DNA of 64,000 nucleotides from Lineus longissimus (Eukaryota; Nemertea; Pilidiophora; Heteronemertea; Lineidae): the NCBI RefSeq assembly GCF_910592395.1, contig NC_088309.1, forward strand, positions 5,458,501 to 5,522,500, in the 5' to 3' direction. Both the position numbers and the translations under genes were made by a program. Shown here piece by piece: positions 36,836 through 46,934 of this stretch; positions within the stretch are counted from its first letter, which is position 1; each line of letters begins with the position of its first letter. The notes below the pieces were generated by a model. The model saw nothing but the letters and a program-made list of their open reading frames with translations, had not been told where the DNA came from and searched no databases.

Positions 36836-39800
36836 ATGCTGCAGTCGCTGCTCCTCGTACTGCTTCTTTGCTGGCCAGCAGTGAAGGGAGCGACACGAAG
36901 GCCCGGTAAGCAATAAATCATCAGCACAAACACGTTTTTGACTCTAAAACATTCTGTTAAAAAACAAATGGTTTGATGAATTTCATATTCAAATTGAATA
37001 GTATCGTAGATGGGGCACGGTTGTGAGAGATCATCAACAAAGACATTTACGATGAGTATACAATTAAAACTTTACTGTACCGATACCTTCTGATGTAGCT
37101 TATATCATTTTTAGTTCTGAGATAATTGGCACCCTAATAGATTCGCGGCTCAGCTTTCGTAAATATGGTCAATGACCACCTCAATGGACAACTTGATTTG
37201 GCTATTCACGCATTGCTTTCCTGGCAAATACAAACCATGCCGCCCGCTCTGCCTCTTGCCGTTGTATTATAACATGTTCTTTATACTTACAGACAACAAT
37301 GCCCTTAGAGCCAATAAATATATCCCGATGACTTTAAGACAACATTATCCTTTTAAAGCCAACATATCGCGATTACTATCTTTCTGACTTTCAGATAACA
37401 TTGCCCTTTACAAGCCAACATTTCCCAATTCCTATAACAATATCAACGTGAATGAAGGGAGGCGATACGCCATATACAGCCCGTACTTCAAGACAAACTT
37501 TGGGGTCAGCATACCACAGGTTATATGGTTTTACATCGACCTGCTGGAGGTGTTTGAGATCGACCACGTCATCGTAACCTCCACGGAAAACAGTAAGCAG
37601 TAAATATGTTTAAAAATAACTGCTCAGATGTTTAGCGCTGTATTATAATCGGTTGTAACATAACGTGATATTCATGTACATGTATCTGAGCAAAATATCT
37701 GAGCCAAATTTTAATTCTAATGCTTTAAAAAGCATTAGAATCCAGAAGAACGAAAAAACCCTGATAATAGTAGCACACATGAGCCACAGTCATCTAGAGG
37801 CTCGGACTCTCTGCAAGCGGTCACATATGGTCTCGTGTTCGAAACCCACAGTTGCCGTGGGATCCGGGGAACAAGGTCTCTTTTTCCAACTCGCTTTAGT
37901 CTCCCCAGGTTTTTAAAAAGGCATCACTCAATTTCGTGATGATGAAAACATCGTATAGCAAGCAAGCCATACAATATAGTATAGCAACTACTCGTAGTAA
38001 TTTTCATTAATTAATAATTGTAAATCAGCTACATGAAATGGGCTTGCATTAAAGTTGTAAGTAATATGATAGCGGACCAAGGTCCGATTTTTAGTTTTAG
38101 TTAATATTCCTGTTATTGAACCTTCTAATTCCTTTCAGGCTATGGCAAAGATGCAAATAGGGACTTCTCAATCTGGTGCGCCAAAACCTTCACCGACAAG
38201 AACGACATTTGGAAGAATCCGATGACACTATGCGCCTCTGAAGGCAGCGTCCCTCTCGTCCAACGAGAGGTGAAAACGTACACATGCAAAAACCTGTGTC
38301 CTGGACGATATCTGGTTTTTACCAAGTTGAGGAATGTCAAACCGCTCGTCTTTAATGAAGTTGAAGCTTATGAAAAGGGAACTATAAGTAAGTCTTGATC
38401 CAGTTGCCTGTAAACTGCATACTTGTGTAGTATAAGTTATAATGGACACAAGCTTAGCCCAGTCGATATCTTATTTGCGGGTCATCTTTTTGTTACAGAA
38501 AACCGGGCAATGTACCGCTTGACGCAGCAAGGCACCAATTACGGAGATTATGCTTATTCAAGTCGAGGAGTTGACGGTCTACATGGCTGTGAATGGAGCA
38601 CTAACTCTTGCGTTCACTCAAATAGTAACGTCATGAAGACATTTGACTACTTCGCCATTGACCTTGGAAGGACCTACAGGATCTTTAAGATGGCAATTTC
38701 CAACAGACTCGAAACATGTTGCAGTAAGTTAGTGTTGTTTTAATGACGATTCCTGTTCTGAAGACCTATAATAACTAGAGCACTTTCCCACTGCGGCAGC
38801 CGACGCAGGAAACTACGCTTTGCCACAGCGGGTATTTAGTAATTTAAGTAACCTGCTGGTGTGTTTGTTGGAAAGATCGAGGAACTATCATTCAATAGAC
38901 CAACCTAAAATTTTTATCGCCAAATAACCGCTGGTCCTTGGTTGTGTAGTTTTCCCGAATCACGGCGACTACAGCGGGAAAATATCCTTTGGAATCAGGC
39001 CTTTTGAAGCAGAAAGAAGATAAAAACGACCTTCCATATAGCACATCTACTTGAAACACATAAAAATATTTCCAGCGGATGTGAGAAGTCGAAAAGTATA
39101 TAGTTTATAGTGTTTTATGAGCCATCTCTTTTACAGTTGACAGGGTCAATACCAACCCATTCGAGATCCGTGTCGCTGAGGAAACGTATGCTCAGGCCTT
39201 GAATGATAATGGTTACAAGCTCTGCTACCGGAGAGCCAAGACTCAATTCATCTGGGAGGCAGAGTTTGAGTTCGCTTGTGTAAAAAAGACAGTGGGACGA
39301 ATCGCCATGTTCTACATCAAGGGCGAATACGCTTTGGCGTGGTCATATAACTTCTGTGAGGTTGAGGTGTTGGCTGAAATTGAAGAAGGTGAGTAAACAG
39401 TACCATAACTATGTATGTTGTAAACTGTTAACTTTTAAAGTGATACATGTACCTGTTATACAGATTTAACCTCACCAGGTTAAAGCTTCGCCTTTACATT
39501 GTCAGAGAATATTGCATACATGAAGCCAACAATGAAGATAGACGAGATAGGCACAACGAGCCAGGCTTCGAGAGCAGCAGTGGATGGTGTCATGAATACC
39601 GTCTTCGCACTTGGTTCATGCATCGCCACGCCGGGGACTAGCAAGACAGAATGGTGGTCGGTGGACTTGATGAACACGTACATCGTGCGAAAAATTCTCA
39701 TCTTTTCACGAGTTGAGTCTGCCGAAGGTAAGAGTATACCTGTATTAATTGTCGTTTTTGCAGGGAGCACCTATACGTTACCCGTCCATCCTGATATGCA

Positions 39801-42800
39801 TCAATAAGGACAGCAGATGATTAGAGGTCCAATCAAATGGACTGTAAAGGAGACCTGGACATGCATCATCTGACACCATAGCTCCGATTAGCGGCTGCAT
39901 CGGGGTACTGATACAACCTGACTAATTACAATGTATTGTGATAGATTATTGTGATTATCTCTGGTGTGATCAATCATGTGACTTATTGAGACTGATGCTA
40001 ACAATATTTTACAGATTTAAAATTAACCAAGTGTTATTGCTAGTTATTAGGAGAAAACCATTCCTCGTGCTCAGTAAGCAGCACACGACATGTATGGAGA
40101 AGGAGGAGGTGCATGGTCCGGAAATCTCGCTTCCTACGCACTAAAAATCCCCGGCAAAATACTCATACACCATCATACTCATAAATGTTTGTACATTTCT
40201 CATTACCATCCTTCAGGCGTCTGCATCAATAACCTCGGGGTGGCCAATGACATTAAGTCCATCCCAGACAGCGCTATTACCTCATCCGATTTCTATTCCT
40301 ACTACTATTACAAGTACTACGCGAAGAGTGTCCGCTTGAGTTCCTTTACCAAGAGGGGGCAAGATTCGTGGTGTTCAAAGTACCCCAGCCGGAAATCCTG
40401 GTTGCAGATTGACCTTGGAAAACTGGCAACTGTAACTGGGTTTACGTTTCAGGGTACGTACAGGGCCGACAAGATTCTTTAGACAAGATCCTTTAGACAC
40501 GAGGAGTTGTCTTTATAATTGCGTTGTATGATGTTTAAGAAAAGCAACTGTGCGGAATCTTAAAAAGACATTGCCAGTGCATCTAATAACACAAGTGTCA
40601 CTACCATCACAAGCTGTACATGCCATCATAACAACTGTTATTTTGCGACAGCTGTAAATAGATAACATCATCACTCCGCCAACCGACTATTAAATAGTAA
40701 GATCTATTGTTTAGCAATGACCCCTTTACATGTGGGGACTCTCTGGGGTAAACTCAAACTAGAGACATTTGCACCATCCCGGGTCACTTTAAAATAACTC
40801 ACACGAAATAATTGAGGGCAAATACAAATAAGTGCATGTACTGTGATAAAGAGAAACGACAGTATTGTTACTGTCTTTTTTCAGGTGCCTATTATTACTA
40901 CTATACCAGCTCGTTTACAATTGCATATAGCACCAGTGCCAGTGGCGCGCTGACAGGTTATAAGGACGCCGCAGGATCTATGGTGAGACAGTTTTTTCTC
41001 GTTCGAAAATACTAGCATCAGCAATTGATAATAGTTTGCATTCGACCAGGCACTAAGAAATCGGAGATCCGAATTGATCTTTAAAATGCGATCCTATGTA
41101 ATAGAACATATTACTGAACTTTACAAACTCAAGTACACACCGATTTCGGACTGTTCCAGTTCCCATGATTGCTAATTGAAATTGCCAAGAAGTAAAAAAG
41201 GGAATCGTCCTTTATTTGCTCCCGCACTCCTCGAATATCTACGTTATTATTAGTTACATTCATTGGTATTCGAATTCTCAGTTTTTCTTCTAGATTATTT
41301 TGCCTGGTGTTGATTATTACTACAGTAGAGTGAGGATGACTTGGCTCGCAAAAGAGATTGTGGCTCGTCGAATCCGTTTCTATCCTTATACTTGGAAGAC
41401 TAAATCATGCTTTAGAGTCGAGATACATGGATGCTATGACGCTGGTAAGGATGTGCAATAGGCTTTCATTGAAGAAGAAGTCTTAAGTATGCTACGTGTA
41501 TGGATAACTTGATACCGATTAGCATATGAGCAGGTTTTCACCTTCTCCTTCAGTCAATTTTATTTAATATAATTATAGAGGGATGGTACTTATATTTTGT
41601 GAGGCCAAAGTTACTGCTAAAGCCGATTCGCCCTTTCAAGGAGTCTTTTGTCACATACTCATTCGTACCGAATTCGAAACCAACTTCACAACATAGTTAT
41701 AAAATCATTGGCATGATTAAATTTTGATTAACATGAACCATATTCGTCAACATCACATGCGATTTGAACCTAATCAATTTATCAAGAAGCCTGGGTCCCA
41801 CAGATTCCATCGCCGATATCCGAAACTTTGCACTACCATCAATTTCAGTTCAGGTTCTTTTCAATAGGCGCACCTCAGGAACTGCAAGTAAAAATACACA
41901 GGCACTGTCCACAGGTCAAGGTCTACTGTTGGCTCTGATATACCCAGGACGAAAAACTATCTTTTTTCAGAAAACGAGCTTCAAAACTTCAAGGTAAAAG
42001 TTGCCAAATCATTCGACCCGACAAACTACGCCAAGAATACCTTCTCGACCTGCCACACGCAGAAGGAACCGATGGTGAAAGGCCACCACAGGTTTATTCA
42101 TTGCAAGCCTGCCGCCAGGGGGCGCTATGTGGTGATAGAAAAGGATCCCGCCCTGAATGCCCCACTGAAGTTTTGCGAATTGGAAGTTTACGGCCAGGAG
42201 TATGATGGTAAGAATGATTTCTAAAGATTGCCAGTAAGATACGGATTTAACTTGAGCGGGGATAACACACAGCTCCAGGCTAGAAAATACGCTTTATCTT
42301 TCATTTAGGAACATATTTTCTGATTGCAGGCATATGCCAGGGAAGATTCTGCGGGCATCTGCACAGAGAAAATATCGTGCGGTCGATTGTTGCATGTCTA
42401 GTGGATATCACAGAATGATTCCATTATGTGATGTCCATTTACCAAGGTGTCAATGAGCATCAAGAGGTTTTCTACGCTAGTGGAAGGAGGATAGCAACAA
42501 CACTTGTAAAATAACATTTGGTTTAAGCAGAACAACTGTAGAAGTCCTGTTAAATCACAGCAGAGAATAAAAGTTAGTGCTACTTAATACAGCAAATTCG
42601 TCTATATAATAGAGACATCGGTACTTGCTAAAACCTGTATGGGACCGTTATGATAGGATCAATGGCAGAACTTTGATGCTCTTACCTTTTTTCCCATTAA
42701 GGTAACCTTGCCAGTCAAATGGTAGTCAAACAGAGCTCTACTAATGGAACCAACGTAGCATCACGAGCTGTGGACGGCAACCGGGACTCGGTGATGGGCC

Positions 42801-45800
42801 GCGGTTCGTGTTCGGAGACCAAGACGTCGACCACTCAAAACTGGTGGAGTGTTGACCTAGGCCAGAGGGAAGAAATTGGAACAGTCATTATCACATCAGG
42901 CACAGGCAGCTGTGGTGGGTAGACTGCCTCAGTTTTCTTTTTTTCTTCACTTAACCGTGTTGGACGGGCGAAATCCTTGCTCCAGGCACTTCGGTTTCAC
43001 TGACTGTTTGGGGGATGGGGAATGTTTGAATTCGGCAAAAATCGTAGGGTAGTCAAACCCCAACATCGTGGTCAGGAATCCGGCGATCCAACCAGTTGAC
43101 TTTCACTTCCCTGTGATGAGGTAATTTTGCCAAAGGCATGTTTGACACTATCAGCATGGCTACAATTCTTTCATTGCAGAAAAGACGATGAGAAATATTT
43201 CCATCCTGACAACCGAGAAATTCGATTCGACGAATTTTGAAAAGAATGTCTTCAAAACCTGTCATCACTTCAAGGGTATTTTCCAGGAGGGCGAAATAAA
43301 GACCTTCCAGTGTGCTAAGGGCACTCGGGGTCGATACCTAGCCCTGTCCACACCCGGTGCCTACCCTCTCTCGCTGTGTGAGGTCGAGGTCTACCCAGAT
43401 AATGCAGTCAGTAAGTAATATTTCATCTTTGGTGCTTTTTCAGCTTTTGGTATAATGGAATTTTTTTCTCCAAAATCATTGCTGCAGATGTGTATTTAGT
43501 TACAATTGTTGTCCGTGGTAAATGTATTATTTTAACAGCGTTCCATCGTGTTCATATTACAGCTGAATGGAGGTTTCTAGTGATTTGTTTTTCATAGAGA
43601 TAATAATGTCGTAATTGACTTTCAGCTCTCTTCTCAATATTTTTCAAACTGCTTGATATTTGAAACAGTTTGTGCCGCTTCCAGAGCTTAGCTACATGTA
43701 GGTACATTTAGACACAACAACAACTTGCCCGCATGACCCCATGCGATATATATCGTAAACGTGGCTTTCGGATGTATGTGTCTTACTTTCAGGGACTAAC
43801 ATTGCCCAAGACAAACCAGCCGCGCAGAACTCCGATGCTGCCGGATATTCCGGTTCCGCCCGCCTCGCTGTGGATGGATTCCGCTACACTGACCCTGCCA
43901 GGAATTCCATGTCCTTGACCCCTAGTGGGTCTCTGACCTGGTGGAGCGTGGACCTACTAGATACTTATCACGTCAGGAGGATGGTTGTTGTTAACAGGGA
44001 TGACGAAAGAGGTATTGGTATTGGATAAAAAACAAACAAGGGTTGCATGAAATTATCTTCTTTTGTTTTCGGAATGAACACTCGTAATCGAAACATCACT
44101 TGACACAATGCATGTGGTGTAACCATATCCTTACATAAATAATCTTGTTGATGAAACTTCGATACTTTGAATGATATTTCAGCCACCATTATAGCACTGT
44201 TGTTTCATTTGTCCATATGACGCCCTGCACCTAATCATGGCCATGCTGTACCACGCATGATATAAAGTGTATTCTTAATGACCGATTATACCAGATTCGA
44301 AGTCTAGAATTCTTGTACAAGGGAAGTGGCGAAAGAATTCGGTGCCAGCATCCAAACCATTTACCAGCCAGTAAAGATAGAATTAGAACATGGTACTAGT
44401 TTATTCTGGAGTGTTTGAAATCTCCATTTGTATTTCTGCCCTTCAAAACTCAACGCTACAGAACAGCCGCCGTCTCCATATTCCAGCTGAATGGCTCGCT
44501 GACTTCCAGGCTCTTGTCTCCACTGCCTTTTCACCTCACTCCATCAACGCAGTGCCTTACGAAATCTGTATCAACGGAGACGAGAAGATGGGGCCAGGAG
44601 AAATCCGCTCCCAGGTCTGTCCCAAGAAGGCGGAGGGGCGATACGTCTTCGTCAGGAAAAATAACGGGTTTCCACTATCTCTCTGCGAGGTGGAGGTCTA
44701 CGCTACGCAACCACGAAGTAAGATTGTTTTTTTGGCTCACGACCAAGATGTTAAAAACGTTTCGTCACAAACTACATTTTTGTGTAACTGTGTTTGTTGA
44801 CATCATCTTTGATCGTCTTCATATAGTTTCTTGTGAATAGTATCTTAATAATATCTCCAGGGAATAGACATAAAGCTAATCACTTCAATAACTTTTGGTC
44901 AGTCGCCTTAATGTGTCCACGATTTTCTTCTTCCAGAAAACCTTGCTCATGGCAAGAGTGCATTCATGAACACCGACATTCTGACGAGCTTCAGCAGCAG
45001 CGCCCCTCGTGCCACAGACGGAGTCTACAACAATGACTTCAAGTTCGGCTCCTGTTCTTCAACAGCGGGGACACAAGAGAGGGAATGGTGGGCTGCAAAT
45101 CTGATAGACGACTATGTGGTTGAGAGTGTCTTTATTACAAACAGAGGAGACTGTTGCGGTGTGCATTATTCTGTTTATTAACTCTTGTCATCACAGTGGT
45201 TAGTTAGAACCGTTTTGCGCAGTGTTCTCATCCTTTTTCATAAACCATTCCACCAAGAGTCTGTGTTACATATTTCATCCTTTGATCAACAAAATGCCAT
45301 TATTTGGTGATTTCCTGTGTGTTGTCTAAGTCATAAAATGTAACTAAACATTTTCTTTCATGCAGCATTTCGTCTGAGGAAGTTCTACGTATCTTTGATG
45401 GACCAGTTCAATGCTTTCGACTTTGACAGTAACTATTTCCGCCTTTGTAACGACCAGAGGAAGACAGCAGGTGGTTTAGACATCCAGGAGTTGCGGTGTC
45501 CTCCCGCAGCTAGTGGCAGACATGTCCTTGTCATTAAGGAGGGCGCCAAGAATGAACCATTGGTGCTTTGTGAGGTGGAGGTGTATGGCAAACCGGTCTC
45601 CAAGCAGACTTCTCTCGAGCAGCAGAAAATCGGTAAGTATACTTTGCGTTGAAGATGTGTTCATGTGGGAAGAAGATGCGTGGAAATGATGAACCTGCAT
45701 GAATTAGCATGAATTAGCATCTGGGGAAAATATGGTCATCTTTCCGCAGGGTGACCCAAGAGAAGATTTAGTCTGTTTAACCTTCCTCTGAGCAATGTGT

Positions 45801-46934
45801 CCTAAGACCACTGACATTCCCAACTTTGCATTTTACGCTAGGAAAACGTTGATCAAAGAGAGGATAGTGTGTGTAATACCTTCCACATGTTTATCAAGAA
45901 AAAACCTGAAGTTTTCCAATCTGAATCGTTTTAGATGGCACGTACTTCGGACCAACGTTACAATCACTGGCGTACTACTCGGCAGTTAGTACATCGGGGA
46001 TGGCGGCCGATGGGAAAAGGGAAATCAAGCCAGACTCTGCCTGTAGCAAGACCGAAGGAAATGGGAAAACTGAATGGTGGAACATCGACCTTAACGCAGT
46101 CTACAAACTGAGCCGAGTCGATGTATATACTGCTGCCAATGCAAGTGGTAGGTTGCACCCCCCCCCCGCCCAAGTTCATTTGACAGTTCAACCAAGCAAC
46201 TGTCTCTTCTATAACTTCTAATGGGAGCCCAGCCGGAAATCAGGCAACTTACCCCATCGAGTCAAATCCTTCCCTGAATAAGCTATCTTTTGAAGTCGTA
46301 TAGGGGACATTGTGATCACAGAGCTTTGCGTGTCAAGAAAGTGTTTCGTAGCACATGCCTAAAATTTTAAGTAATCCGCTTGAGATACAAATTTAGAGAT
46401 AAAGTCAGAAACTGTCAACATCCAATCACGCGAATACTCTATTCAGAGAAACTTTAAAACGAAACTTACCTATTCCTTTCAGCTACAAAGATGCAGAACA
46501 TGACAGTGGTGGTCTCGAATGACTTCTACCCGGAGGATCTCAACTCCATCGCCGACCAGGCCCACATGACCACGGCAGCTCCAACGTCATCCACTTCTAC
46601 AGATGCTTCGACGACAACTGCAGCAACGACTACTGCAGCCACAACTGCTGCTACAACTACGACAGCAACCACAGGATCTACGGTTAGCACCACGGCAGGT
46701 ACAACGACCACGCAAAGCACAACGACGCAACGACAACCTGTGGCTTTCACCGTTTGTAACACGTTCTACGGCACCATCATCCCGGGCCAGGTCATCCCGT
46801 TTGAATGTCCAAAGGGTCTTGTGGGGCGCTACGTAACTATCCTCAAAACGCCTGCTATCAATGATCCGCTCACTTTGTGTGAAGTCGAAATGTTTGGTGT
46901 CATCAACAGGCACGTAAACTCGCCAACGCCTTAG
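36836..46934 (+). CDS. Secreted seven-FTP-domain lectin-like protein with an internal F5/8C domain, 1328 aa
   Basis: Exons: 36836-36905, 37395-37592, 38139-38387, 38499-38723, 39137-39388, 39506-39727, 40217-40453, 40885-40982, 41294-41444, 41971-42207, 42702-42914, 43180-43410, 43793-44011, 44487-44717, 44937-45158, 45366-45632, 45935-46147, 46483-46934 (TAG). All introns are phase 1 except that at 40982 (phase 0); 1329 codons. Exon 1 codes a signal peptide (MLQSLLLVLLLCWPAVKG). Each F-type-lectin (fucolectin/FTP) domain is two exons: an N half with DG...GSC...WWSVDL, and a C half with C...GRYV...LCEVEVY. FTP1 is at 24-172, FTP2 173-331, FTP3 332-405 plus 568-646, FTP4 647-794, FTP5 795-944, FTP6 945-1107, FTP7 1108-1328. 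An F5/8C domain (406-567) interrupts FTP3. A Thr-rich insert sits in FTP7. Family role is fucose binding and innate recognition, but the binding motif is mostly degenerate, so adhesion or a matrix role is equally possible. No TM segment seen. AATAAA at 47437-47442 may end the transcript. Confidence 0.85.
37285..37440 (+). repeat. Three degenerate copies of the acceptor and first codons of FTP exon 2
   Basis: The start of exon 2 (ACTTTCAG|ATAACATTGCCCTTTACAAGCCAACAT) is preceded by two diverged copies: ACTTTAAGACAACATTATCC...AAAGCCAACATAT starting at 37331, and ACTTACAGACAACAATGCCCTTAGAGCCAATAAAT starting at 37285. Spacings are about 46 and 56 bases. The first copy still has an intact CAG acceptor in the same phase, but reading on from it meets a TGA before exon 2. 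Confidence 0.7.
37781..37870 (+). mobile_element. Possible tRNA-derived SINE fragment
   Basis: In an intron of the FTP gene, GTTCGAAACCC (37837-37847) resembles a Pol III B box, and TCTAGAGGCTCGGACTC about 45 bases upstream is A-box-like. A CCCACAGTTGCCGTGGGA hairpin follows. The layout resembles the head of tRNA-derived SINEs. No poly-A tail or target-site duplication was identified. Confidence 0.35.
40217..41444 (+). other. F5/8C (discoidin) cassette inside FTP3
   Basis: Exons 40217-40453, 40885-40982 and 41294-41444 code one complete F5/8 type C domain of about 162 aa. It opens CINNLGVANDIKSIPDSAIT and passes SWLQIDLGKLATVTGFTFQG, with the usual W-QIDLG core. It closes IRFYPYTWKTKSCFRVEIHGC, with the first and last Cys in the expected disulfide positions. 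The block is phase 1 at both outer edges, so it can be skipped without changing frame. It is rich in tyrosine runs (SYYYYKYYAK, AYYYYYTSS, DYYYSR). Confidence 0.85.
46569..46735 (+). repeat. ACN-codon (Thr/Ala/Ser) repeat, mucin-like
   Basis: Within the last FTP exon, about 55 codons are almost all Thr, Ala or Ser (for example TTTAATTTAATTAATTTT). Such stretches are typical sites of dense O-glycosylation. The repeat also leaves long Val/Cys-rich open frames on the opposite strand, which are artefacts. Confidence 0.85.

Noticed and set aside
36667-36909. 80-codon ORF read as the first exon of the FTP gene
   Set aside because: Its phase at the donor (36905/36906) does not join exon 2, which would hit a stop. 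The overlapping frame from 36836 gives a signal peptide and the right phase.
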